This document shows, piece after piece, positions 1 to 6,700 of a stretch of 8,335 nucleotides of DNA. Numbering within the stretch: position 1 is the first letter of the stretch; the number at the start of each line of letters is the position of its first letter. This DNA is from Clostridium sp. UBA1056 (GTDB lineage Bacteria > Bacillota > Clostridia > Clostridiales > Clostridiaceae). The notes below the pieces were generated by a model that did not search any database, was not told where the DNA came from, and saw nothing but the letters and a program-made list of their open reading frames with translations. The stretch covers positions 307 to 8,641 of the forward strand of contig DCDL01000047.1 in NCBI GenBank assembly GCA_002316385.1, written 5' to 3'. A program made the position numbers and the translations under genes.

Positions 1-36
1 TGACTTATTATTTATTTTCAGATGTCTAAAATAATT

Positions 37-42
37 AGGGGG
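37..42 (+). promoter_or_regulatory. Shine-Dalgarno site of the flotillin gene
   Basis: AGGGGG lies 9 nt before the ATG at 52 and supports that start. No promoter for this gene can be placed in the 36 bases before it, so its transcription start is probably upstream of the window. Confidence 0.8.
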
Positions 43-51
43 AAAGTGTAA

Positions 52-1503
52 ATGGGAAGACTATTAGAAATTATTACTGACAACTTAGGGTGGATATTTC
101 TTGTTTTAATAATCATTTGGCTTATTTGTATTACTTGGAAGAAAGCTGCACAGGATAAAGCAATTGTAGTTACAGGACTTAAGAGAAGGGTTATAAGTGG
201 TAAAGGAGGATTTGTAGTTCCATTTTTCGAACAAACTAACAGGATATCACTTGAAAACATGAAAGTAGAAGTAAAGACTCATGAGTCTTTAGATAGTAAC
301 GGAGTACCTATAGATACTGATGGGGTAGCTATAATAAAGGTTAAATCAGATTCTGCCAGTGTATTGCTGGCAATGGAGCAATTTAATACTGGAAAAGAAA
401 GAGAAACTATTGAAGTAATGAAGGAAACTGTACAAGATGTACTAGAGGGTAAATTAAGAGAAATAGTTTCAAAGATGAGTATTGAAGAAATATATAAAGA
501 CAGAGAGATGTTTGCAAATGAAGTTGAAAATGTTGCAAAGGATGATCTTGAAAAAATGGGACTTGAAATAAAGACCTTCACAATTAGAGACATAGATGAC
601 ACTAAAGGATATCTTCAAGCTCTTGGTGCTAAACAAATAGCTGAAGTCAAGAAAAATGCAGCTATAGCTGAGGCAGAAGCTAAGAGAGAAGAAATGCAAA
701 AGACTGCTGAAGCAAAGAGACTTGGAATGGAAGCACAAATATTTGCAGAAGCTGAAATCGCTAGAGCTAATAAGGATAAAGAATTAAAAGTTCAATCATT
801 TAAGGAAGAAGAGAAAAAGGCACAAGCTAAGGCAGACTTTGCTTATGAGGTTGAAAAGAATATAGTTCATAAGAAGGTTGTGGAAACTTTAAAAGATGCA
901 GAATTATTTGAAGAACAAAGACAAACTGATATAGCAGAGCAACAAGTACGTAAGAAAGAAAAAGAGCTTGAATCTGCAGTTAAAAAGGTAGCAGAAGCTG
1001 ATAAGTATAAAGCTGAGCAAGCAGCAGAAGCTGAAAGATTTTTGATGATTAAGAGAGCTGAAGCAGAGGCTGAAACAATAAAAATTAAAGGTATGGCAGA
1101 AGCTGATGCTATAAGATTAGTAGGACAGGCAAATGCTGATGCAATGAAGGCTGAGGCAGAAGCTATGAAGAAGAAAGCTGAAGCTTATAATGAGTATGGA
1201 GAAGCCGCTATCATTCAAATGTTAGCAGAAAAACTTCCAGAGGTAGCTAAGAATATAGCAGAACCATTATCTAAAACTGAAAAAATGGTTATTATAGATA
1301 ATGGAGGCCAAGGGGGAGCAGCTAAGGTATCAAAGAATATAGCAAGCATAATGGCTGAAGTTCCAGAAGTTATTAACTCTTTAACAGGGATAGATCTTGT
1401 AGATCTTGTAAAGGGATTAACTTTAAATAAAAAAGAAGATGATGATTTAAAAGAGGAAGATAAAACAGTTATTGAACCTGAAACTATAGAGTTTGAAGCA
1501 TAG
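52..1503 (+). CDS. Flotillin family protein (SPFH domain, FloT/YuaG-like)
   Basis: Predicted membrane-microdomain scaffold of 483 aa, close to the usual size of bacterial flotillins. Seen in the sequence: one hydrophobic N-terminal segment (about residues 13-29, ending at WKK) that would anchor the protein at the inner face of the membrane; then an SPFH-like domain (about 31-195) with the family-typical stretches VISGKGGFVVPF and GVPIDTDGVAIIKV, ending near RDIDDTKGYLQALG; then a long charged coiled coil (about 195-395) rich in Ala-Glu repeats such as AEAEA, the hallmark of flotillins; then the C-terminal region AAIIQMLAEKLPEVAK and KMVIIDNG (M412-G418). It ends in an acidic tail (about 459-483). 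Family knowledge: flotillins oligomerise, affect membrane fluidity and help assemble signalling and wall-synthesis complexes. In Bacillus subtilis floT lies beside an NfeD-type gene; no such partner is visible downstream here, and upstream lies outside the window. The start at 52 is supported by AGGGGG. An SPFH protein other than flotillin is less likely given the EA-rich coil. Confidence 0.93.
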   Translation: MGRLLEIITDNLGWIFLVLIIIWLICITWKKAAQDKAIVVTGLKRRVISGKGGFVVPFFEQTNRISLENMKVEVKTHESLDSNGVPIDTDGVAIIKVKSDSASVLLAMEQFNTGKERETIEVMKETVQDVLEGKLREIVSKMSIEEIYKDREMFANEVENVAKDDLEKMGLEIKTFTIRDIDDTKGYLQALGAKQIAEVKKNAAIAEAEAKREEMQKTAEAKRLGMEAQIFAEAEIARANKDKELKVQSFKEEEKKAQAKADFAYEVEKNIVHKKVVETLKDAELFEEQRQTDIAEQQVRKKEKELESAVKKVAEADKYKAEQAAEAERFLMIKRAEAEAETIKIKGMAEADAIRLVGQANADAMKAEAEAMKKKAEAYNEYGEAAIIQMLAEKLPEVAKNIAEPLSKTEKMVIIDNGGQGGAAKVSKNIASIMAEVPEVINSLTGIDLVDLVKGLTLNKKEDDDLKEEDKTVIEPETIEFEA

Positions 1504-1554
1504 AAAAATCTTGTAGTAGAATAAATTTTTAAAATTTAATTATGTAGATAAAGT

Positions 1555-1589
1555 GACTCTAGACTATTAACTTTTAGTCTAGAGTTTTT
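1555..1589 (+). terminator. Intrinsic terminator of the flotillin gene
   Basis: A perfect 11-bp stem (ACTCTAGACTA at 1556-1566 pairing with TAGTCTAGAGT at 1575-1585) encloses an 8-nt loop. A further G-U pair (1555/1586) is possible, and the 3' arm runs into TTTTT (1585-1589). It lies about 50 nt after the flotillin stop and should separate that gene from the next. Confidence 0.9.
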
Positions 1590-1654
1590 GTTTATACATG
1601 AATATATTTTATTCACTAAAAAATATGAAATTTATACCAAATACCTTAGTTGTA

Positions 1655-1683
1655 TTGACAAGGGGGATGTACGTTGCTAGAAT
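1655..1683 (+). promoter_or_regulatory. Sigma-A-type promoter with extended -10, for the M23 hydrolase gene
   Basis: TTGACA (1655-1660, perfect -35), a 17-nt spacer and TAGAAT (1678-1683, one mismatch from TATAAT), preceded by TG at 1675-1676 to give an extended -10. This is the strongest promoter match in the window and implies strong housekeeping transcription starting near 1690. It lies after the flotillin terminator, consistent with an independent unit for the hydrolase gene. Confidence 0.82.
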
Positions 1684-1843
1684 TGGAAGTAGATATTGGT
1701 AAAAGTATGTATAAAAACCTTATTATTATGTTAATTTTTTAGCGAATATAAGGCATAGAACTTTAATAAATAACGTTAATTTTAAAATTGAACCTTTTTA
1801 TTTAAAAGCTGTAAATATTAGAATGCTTATAAAGGTTACCATT

Positions 1844-1849
1844 AGGAGG
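1844..1849 (+). promoter_or_regulatory. Shine-Dalgarno site that fixes the M23 hydrolase start
   Basis: A perfect AGGAGG lies 6 nt before the ATG at 1856. The longer in-frame reading from ATG 1823 has no ribosome-binding site, would place this AGGAGG inside the coding region, and would add MLIKVTIRRKT ahead of a standard signal peptide. The start at 1856 is therefore preferred. Confidence 0.9.
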
Positions 1850-1855
1850 AAAACC

Positions 1856-3079
1856 ATGAATAAGAAACTAAGAGTGATAGCGGCAGTAGTTGTAAGCTGT
1901 AGTTTAATGTCATCAACAGTATTAGCAGATGACTTATCAAATGCGAAAAGTAAATCTGAGGAAATTCAAACAGAAATCGAGAATAATAAGACTAAAGTTG
2001 CAGAATTGGAAAAAAATAAAGATAACATATTAAGTGAAATTTCAGATTTAGACGGTAATATGGACAAGTTGTATAGTGAAGTTAACAAACTAAACTCACA
2101 AATTTCTGAATCAACTGAGAAAATAAAAGAACTAGAGCAAAAATCTAATGAGCTTAGGAAGGAATTAGAAGCTAATAAAGATTTAATGAATAAAAGATTA
2201 AGGGTTTTATACAAAGATCAAGGTACAAGCTATCTAGAAGTTTTACTTAGTGCTGAAGGATTTTCGGATTTTTTTGCAAAGTTAGATACAATTAATACCT
2301 TAATTTCTTTTAATACTGATGTGATAAATGAATATAAAGTAAAGCAAGAAGAGTTAGGTAAAAATATAGAAGCATCTGCTAATGAAAAGAAAACCTTAGA
2401 AGAGGCAAAGACTACAGTGGATGCTAGTTTAGCAGAGTTAAATGCTAAAAAAGAAGAAAAGAAGGGACTTATGGCAAAGGCTGAAGAGGACTTAGGGGTA
2501 GCAGAAAAGTTATTAGCTCAAAATGAAGCTGAATCTAAAGAAATTTTAGCGAGTATAACAGCTATGGAAGAATCTGCCAAGAGACCATCTCGTGGAGATT
2601 CAAACTCAGTTTCTCAAGCAAATTCCCAAGAGAATTCTCAATCTAACTCTCAACCATCTGGTGGTGAATCATCTTCTAGTCAAGTATCTACTAATGGAAT
2701 GTATTCAATAACTGGAACTAGATATGCTATAACATCTCCATTTGGATATAGAATTAGTCCAGTAGGCAGAGGTGAAGAATTTCATAATGGAATAGATATA
2801 GGTGCTCCATATGGTGCTCCAGTATATTCTCTTAAGGATGGAACTGTAACCTATGCAGGTGAAATGAATGGATATGGTAAAGTAGTTGTAGTTAGCCATG
2901 GAGATATTAGTACATTATATGCTCATAACTCATCAATATCAGTAAGTGTTGGACAAACAGTATCTGGTGGACAACAGTTAGCTAATGTTGGGGCTACTGG
3001 TTGGGCAACAGGACCTCATATACATTTTGAAGTTATGATAGGTGGAGAGAGAGTTGATTCTGCACCATACTATTTCTAA
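1856..3079 (+). CDS. Secreted PcsB/CwlO-type murein hydrolase: coiled coil plus M23 peptidase domain
   Basis: Predicted exported peptidoglycan endopeptidase, 407 aa. Residues 1-24 form a signal peptide (basic MNKK, hydrophobic core, VLA before DD). Residues about 27-240 are strongly coiled coil, interrupted at about 123-161 by a region containing GTSYLEVLLSAEGFSDFFAK, which resembles the conserved segment of PcsB/CwlO-type proteins. A Ser/Asn/Gln-rich linker (about 243-282) leads to a C-terminal M23 (LytM/lysostaphin-type) domain of about 115 residues. All expected active-site residues are visible: zinc ligands H310 and D314 (HNGID) and H390, with catalytic H357 (YAH) and H388 (HIH), so it should be an active enzyme and not a degenerate activator. 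Known for the family: M23 enzymes cut peptide cross-bridges or stem peptides, and coiled-coil relatives such as PcsB and CwlO are controlled by FtsEX. FtsEX control here is inference, as no ftsEX is in the window. VVSC (12-15) loosely resembles a lipobox, but signal peptidase I cleavage looks likelier. The stop is TAA, 3077-3079. Confidence 0.93.
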   Translation: MNKKLRVIAAVVVSCSLMSSTVLADDLSNAKSKSEEIQTEIENNKTKVAELEKNKDNILSEISDLDGNMDKLYSEVNKLNSQISESTEKIKELEQKSNELRKELEANKDLMNKRLRVLYKDQGTSYLEVLLSAEGFSDFFAKLDTINTLISFNTDVINEYKVKQEELGKNIEASANEKKTLEEAKTTVDASLAELNAKKEEKKGLMAKAEEDLGVAEKLLAQNEAESKEILASITAMEESAKRPSRGDSNSVSQANSQENSQSNSQPSGGESSSSQVSTNGMYSITGTRYAITSPFGYRISPVGRGEEFHNGIDIGAPYGAPVYSLKDGTVTYAGEMNGYGKVVVVSHGDISTLYAHNSSISVSVGQTVSGGQQLANVGATGWATGPHIHFEVMIGGERVDSAPYYF

Positions 3080-3226
3080 GATAAATTTATAAAATCATCT
3101 CAAACTTTAATTGAGTATGAAAATCTTACTTTTTAAATAGTGTATTAAATATTTTATTATGATTATTATACGAACAAGTTGTTTAAAAGTTAGAGGATTA
3201 TATTAATATGTTTAATATATATTAGC
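3080..3226 (+). other. AT-rich untranslated 3' region of the M23 hydrolase gene
   Basis: About 147 nt separate the hydrolase stop from the terminator stem, long for a 3' UTR. No supported gene is present: the only start with a purine-rich site before it (ATG at 3208) gives four codons. A small imperfect hairpin is possible soon after the stop (CTCAA with TTGAG), but it lacks a proper T-tract. Confidence 0.5.
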
Positions 3227-3276
3227 TAAAAAGCAACTAAGCCTTGGTGCACATACCAAGGCTTAGTTGCTTTTTA
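3227..3276 (+). terminator. Long perfect intrinsic terminator, bidirectional in form
   Basis: A perfect 21-bp stem (3228-3248 with 3255-3275; a 22nd T-A pair joins 3227 and 3276) with a 6-nt loop GCACAT. The stem core includes GCCTTGGT/ACCAAGGC. The 5' arm begins AAAAA and the 3' arm ends TTTTT, so it would terminate transcription from either strand. It ends the M23 hydrolase unit. Such two-way terminators usually sit between converging genes, but here the next recognised gene runs in the same direction. Confidence 0.93.
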
Positions 3277-3282
3277 AATTAA

Positions 3283-3382
3283 AGGCTCTGTAGAATTTTA
3301 CCTAGGCATCTCTGAGTTGCTTTATTTTTACCATTCTTTACAGTACGACTGCTACGCAATAATGACAGGAGAGATCTTCAGC
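3283..3382. other. GC-richer island of unknown nature, no gene
   Basis: By hand count 40 of these 100 bases are G or C, against 12 of the next 100 (3383-3482). No reading frame of useful length exists on either strand. The island begins with GGCTCTGT, which resembles the terminal bases of some insertion sequences, and the 8-mer GCTTTTTA occurs on both sides (3269-3276 and 3381-3388). No matching inverted ends are seen. CTGTAGAAT (from 3289) can pair imperfectly with ATTCTTTACAG further on, so a structured RNA is also possible. The function is not identified. Confidence 0.4.
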
Positions 3383-3582
3383 TTTTTATTCATCAGTTAT
3401 TAATAAATTAAACATAAAAATAAAAAAGTTTTTTAAATTTGATAATGAAAAAAATGTAATTTCTAAAGTTATTATGACTAAAAGGGTTGAAATAATAAAA
3501 AATTTCCATGCAATAAAATGTAAATATTCTGAAAATTGGCACAAGAAAAGATAATATAACGAAAAATGAGTTAATTTTTCCC
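3383..3582. other. Very AT-rich gene-free stretch upstream of the protease promoter
   Basis: Roughly 200 bases dominated by A and T runs. A 62-codon reading frame on the minus strand (3408-3596) has no ribosome-binding site and is made of Phe/Tyr/Ile-rich sequence expected from AT-rich noncoding DNA, so it is not called as a gene. The stretch may act as an A-tract-rich upstream element for the following promoter, but nothing specific is recognised. Confidence 0.5.
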
Positions 3583-3610
3583 TTGAAATATCTCATTATA
3601 TTGTTAAAAT
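3583..3610 (+). promoter_or_regulatory. Candidate sigma-A promoter of the surface protease gene
   Basis: TTGAAA (3583-3588), a 16-nt spacer and TAAAAT (3605-3610), with TG at 3602-3603 giving an extended -10. Predicted start near 3617, leaving a leader of about 85 nt. A second TATAAT at 3664-3669 has no acceptable -35 at proper spacing. An inverted repeat, AATGAG (3565-3570) and CTCATT (3592-3597), brackets the -35 and could be an operator. Confidence 0.6.
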
Positions 3611-3663
3611 ATTCTCAAAAGTATATAGATAAATTAGCATAAGTTAAGAAATTTATATGCGCG

Positions 3664-3682
3664 TATAATTAGAAGAATTATA
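3664..3682 (+). promoter_or_regulatory. Leader hairpin just before the protease ribosome-binding site
   Basis: TATAATT (3664-3670) and AATTATA (3676-3682) are exact complements around a 5-nt AGAAG loop, ending 4 nt before the Shine-Dalgarno. All pairs are A-U, so the structure is weak; it may affect mRNA stability or initiation. Its first arm contains TATAAT, which may instead be a secondary -10. Confidence 0.35.
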
Positions 3683-3686
3683 TACT

Positions 3687-3693
3687 AAGGGGG
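3687..3693 (+). promoter_or_regulatory. Shine-Dalgarno site of the surface protease gene
   Basis: AAGGGGG lies 7 nt before the ATG at 3701, directly followed by a typical signal peptide, so the start is well supported. The G-run form resembles the AGGGGG of the flotillin gene. Confidence 0.85.
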
Positions 3694-3700
3694 TAATTTA

Positions 3701-6700
3701 ATGAACTTTAAAAAAGGTATATCTATTGGACTAGCTCTATCTATAGCGTTAGGTTCCAGTATGACAGCCCTAGCATCTCCTGATGAGCTAGTTAAGTCCT
3801 TGGGAGAGAGCAAAGAAAGAGAGATGGTTTTAGAGGCTCAGATACAGGAAGAACCAGATCTTCAAACACTTAATGATTCTGACCAAGTTAGAATCATTGT
3901 AGAACTAGAGAGTGAAGCTGTAATTGAAAAGGCTACTAAGAATGGAATAAAACTCGATGAAATGAATAAGTCTGAAGTTGAAAAATTACAAAATCAAGTT
4001 TTAAAGGAACAAAGCTTAGTACAGAGAAAAATGAATTCTAAGAAAATTGACTTTGAAGTAATAAATAGTTTTACTAGTGTAGCTAACGGATTTAGTGCGA
4101 AAACTACATTAGGACAAGCTAAGAAAATTGAAGAGATATCTGGAGTTAAATCTGTTACTATTGCTAATGAATATGAAAGACCTGAACCTATGATGGATAG
4201 TAGTGGTGAAATCATAAAAACAAAGCAGACTTGGGCTAATGGATATAATGGTGAGGGTACAGTAGTAGCAGTTATTGATTCAGGTATGGATTCAACACAT
4301 AAAGATATGGTTCTTACAAATGAAGATAAAGGCGAACTTCAAGAAGATGAGATACAAGCTATATCTAAGAAAAATGAATTGCTAGGTACTTATAGAACTT
4401 CAAAAGTTCCTTATGGATATAACTACATGGATGAGAATCAAGAAATTTTAGACTTAGGTGAAGGTGCTTCACATGGAATGCACGTTTCAGGTATTGTAGG
4501 AGCTAATGGAGATGTTGACAATGGTGGAATTAAGGGAGTTGCTCCAGAAGCACAAATTCTTGCCATGAAGGTATTTGGGAATGACCCATCTATGAGCTCA
4601 ACTTTTGGAGATGTTGTAGTTAAAGCTATAGATGATTCCGTACTTCTTGGTGCAGATGTTATCAATATGAGTTTAGGTTCAACAGCATCCTTTGTAGATG
4701 ATAAAGACCTAGAACAAGCTGCTATTAATAGAGCTGTAGAAAATGGTGTGGTTATGGCACTATCTGCAGGTAACGCTAATGTATTTGGATATGGATATGA
4801 TAATCCATATACTGCAAACCCTGAATATGGTGTTGTTGGTGCTCCAGGACTAGCAACAGATTCTCTTCAAGTAGCTTCTATAGATAATAATAATATTGTT
4901 AGTGGATATGGATTAGAGTTCTCAATTAATGGTGAAGATTTCAGAGCTCCATATACAAGTGCAGGAACAGATATATTATCTGTTTTAAAGGGACAGGAGC
5001 TTAAAGTAGTAAATTGTGGTTTAGGTGGTCTACCAGAACACTTCCCAGCAGAGGCTAAAGGTAATGTGGCTTTAATTCAACGTGGATCATATGATTTCAC
5101 ATCTAAGATAGCTAATGCTGAAAAAGCTGGGGCTATTGCAGTTATAGTTTATAATAGTACTAGTGGTGGAGATGGGCTTTGGGATATGCCATATCCAGAG
5201 GGAGGTACTATACCAGCGTTGTTTATAGGTAATTCCTATGGCAGTAAAATTATAAATCAATTAAAAACTTCGGAAGTTAAAGTTGTAGCAAATGGAAATA
5301 CTGTATCAGTTGCTAATCCGAAAGCAGGAAGCATGTCAAGTTTTACATCTTGGGGAACAACTCCAAACTTAGAATTTAAACCTGAAATTACTGCTCCAGG
5401 TGGAAGAATATGGTCAACAGATAATAATGATAGCTATGCAGATATGAGTGGTACTTCTATGGCATCACCACATGTTGCTGGTGGATCAGCACTAGTACTC
5501 CAAAGGGTTGATAAAGATTTTGGCTTAACCGGTGAAGCAAGAGCTAGAATGGCTAAAAAGTTAATGATGAGTACAGCTATAACTCATATAGATAATGGAA
5601 AAAATCAGGCAGCAGGAGTTGTTGCAGGAGCTAATTATACATCGCCTAGAAGACAAGGTGCTGGTGTTATGGACCTTCAGGCAGCTACAACTACACCAGC
5701 TATAGTTACAGATACAGATACTGGACAATGTAAGATTAATTTAAAAGAAATTAAAGGAAATAGTGCTGTATTTACTATAGAAGTTGAAAATTTTAGTGAT
5801 AAAGAATTAACATATAATGTAGAAGGTACTGTTCAAACAGATTTAGTGGATGAAAAGTATACCTATTTAGAAGCACAAAATATAGTTGATAAGAATACTA
5901 ACAAATTCCCGATATCCTTTAGTAACAATGCAGTAAAAGTAGCGCCAAAAGGTAAGACTCAAATAACTACTACAGTGGATTTAAGTAATGCAATAACAGG
6001 ATTTAATGGAAAGTCTATTGAAGAAGTTTTTGTAAATGGTGGATACGTAGAGGGCTTTGTAACATTAACTGATCCTACAGATACAAATCCAGCTTTAAGT
6101 ATTCCATATATGGGCTTCAAAGGTGAATGGGATAAGGCTCCAGCTATAGATGCATCAATCTATGATAAAGAAAGAACTGCATTCTATCCATATACTTCAA
6201 TAGCCACTGATAAAGGTGGAGGTAAATATGGCTTCCTAGGTGTTGATCTTGCAGGAAAGAATCCAGATGGAAATAAGATTGATTTCTCACCAAATGGTGA
6301 TGGAGCAATTGATACTATAACTCCTGTATTATCATACTTGAGAAATATGGAAGAATTACAAGTAGAAGTGCTTGATAGTAATGGAGAGGTTATAAGAAGT
6401 TTAGCACAAGAGTTAAATGTAAAAAAACATTATTTTAATAGAGGTAGAAGTGAAAATTCCAAAATACTTACATCAGCTACTTGGGATGGAACTGTTAACG
6501 ATAAAGTAGTTGCAGATGGCACATATACCTACAGAGTTAAGGGTAAAGTAGATTATGAAAATGCTGATTGGCAAAACTTTGACTTTAAAGTAAATGTTGA
6601 TACAACAGCACCTACAGTAAATAAAGTTAATTACAATAAAGATACTAAACAATTAGAAGTAGTTGCAGAAGATAATAACCAGGGACATATTTATAAATAT

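Larger units (their letters stand above)
1590..1855 (+). other. Gene-free region with promoter and long leader of the M23 hydrolase gene
   Basis: No supported gene. It contains the promoter at 1655-1683 and, after a start near 1690, an AT-rich leader of about 165 nt. Within the leader a 12-nt palindrome (AATTTTAAAATT, 1778-1789) and a 7-bp complementary pair (AACCTTT at 1791-1797 with AAAGGTT at 1831-1837, ending 6 nt before the Shine-Dalgarno) could form weak structure. I looked for and did not recognise a c-di-AMP (ydaO-type) or c-di-GMP riboswitch, a T-box, or a paired WalR box. Confidence 0.6.

Noticed and set aside
1..34. Possible 3' end of an upstream gene: two frames are open from the window edge to stops at 27-29 and 32-34.
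   Set aside because: At most 11 codons are visible with no recognisable motif. An NfeD-type partner is known beside some flotillin genes, but these residues cannot show it.
279..738. Minus-strand reading frames inside the flotillin gene, and similar ones inside the hydrolase and protease genes.
   Set aside because: They are shadows of well-supported coding regions, lack their own ribosome-binding sites and show no family motifs.
1667..1702. ATG after AAGGGGG giving an 11-codon reading frame.
   Set aside because: The G-run touches the ATG with no spacer, and the frame overlaps the -35/-10 region of the promoter, so it would lie mostly upstream of the transcript.
1823..1855. Longer N-terminus of the M23 hydrolase from ATG 1823.
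   Set aside because: No ribosome-binding site precedes it, and a perfect AGGAGG sits before ATG 1856, which begins a normal signal peptide.
3179..3207. Possible small-RNA promoter (TTGTTT and ATTAAT) before the long hairpin.
   Set aside because: Both boxes are weak and the product would be almost only the terminator hairpin.
3208..3222. Mini reading frame with GAGG upstream, before the long terminator.
   Set aside because: Only four codons to a stop; no sign of a real peptide.
3536..3554. TTGGCAC resembling the -24 box of a sigma-54 promoter.
   Set aside because: The required GC of the -12 box is absent at the right spacing, and a better sigma-A-type promoter lies 40 nt downstream.
3408..3596. 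62-codon minus-strand reading frame.
   Set aside because: No Shine-Dalgarno, no recognisable motif, and composition is that expected of AT-rich noncoding DNA; it also overlaps the protease promoter.
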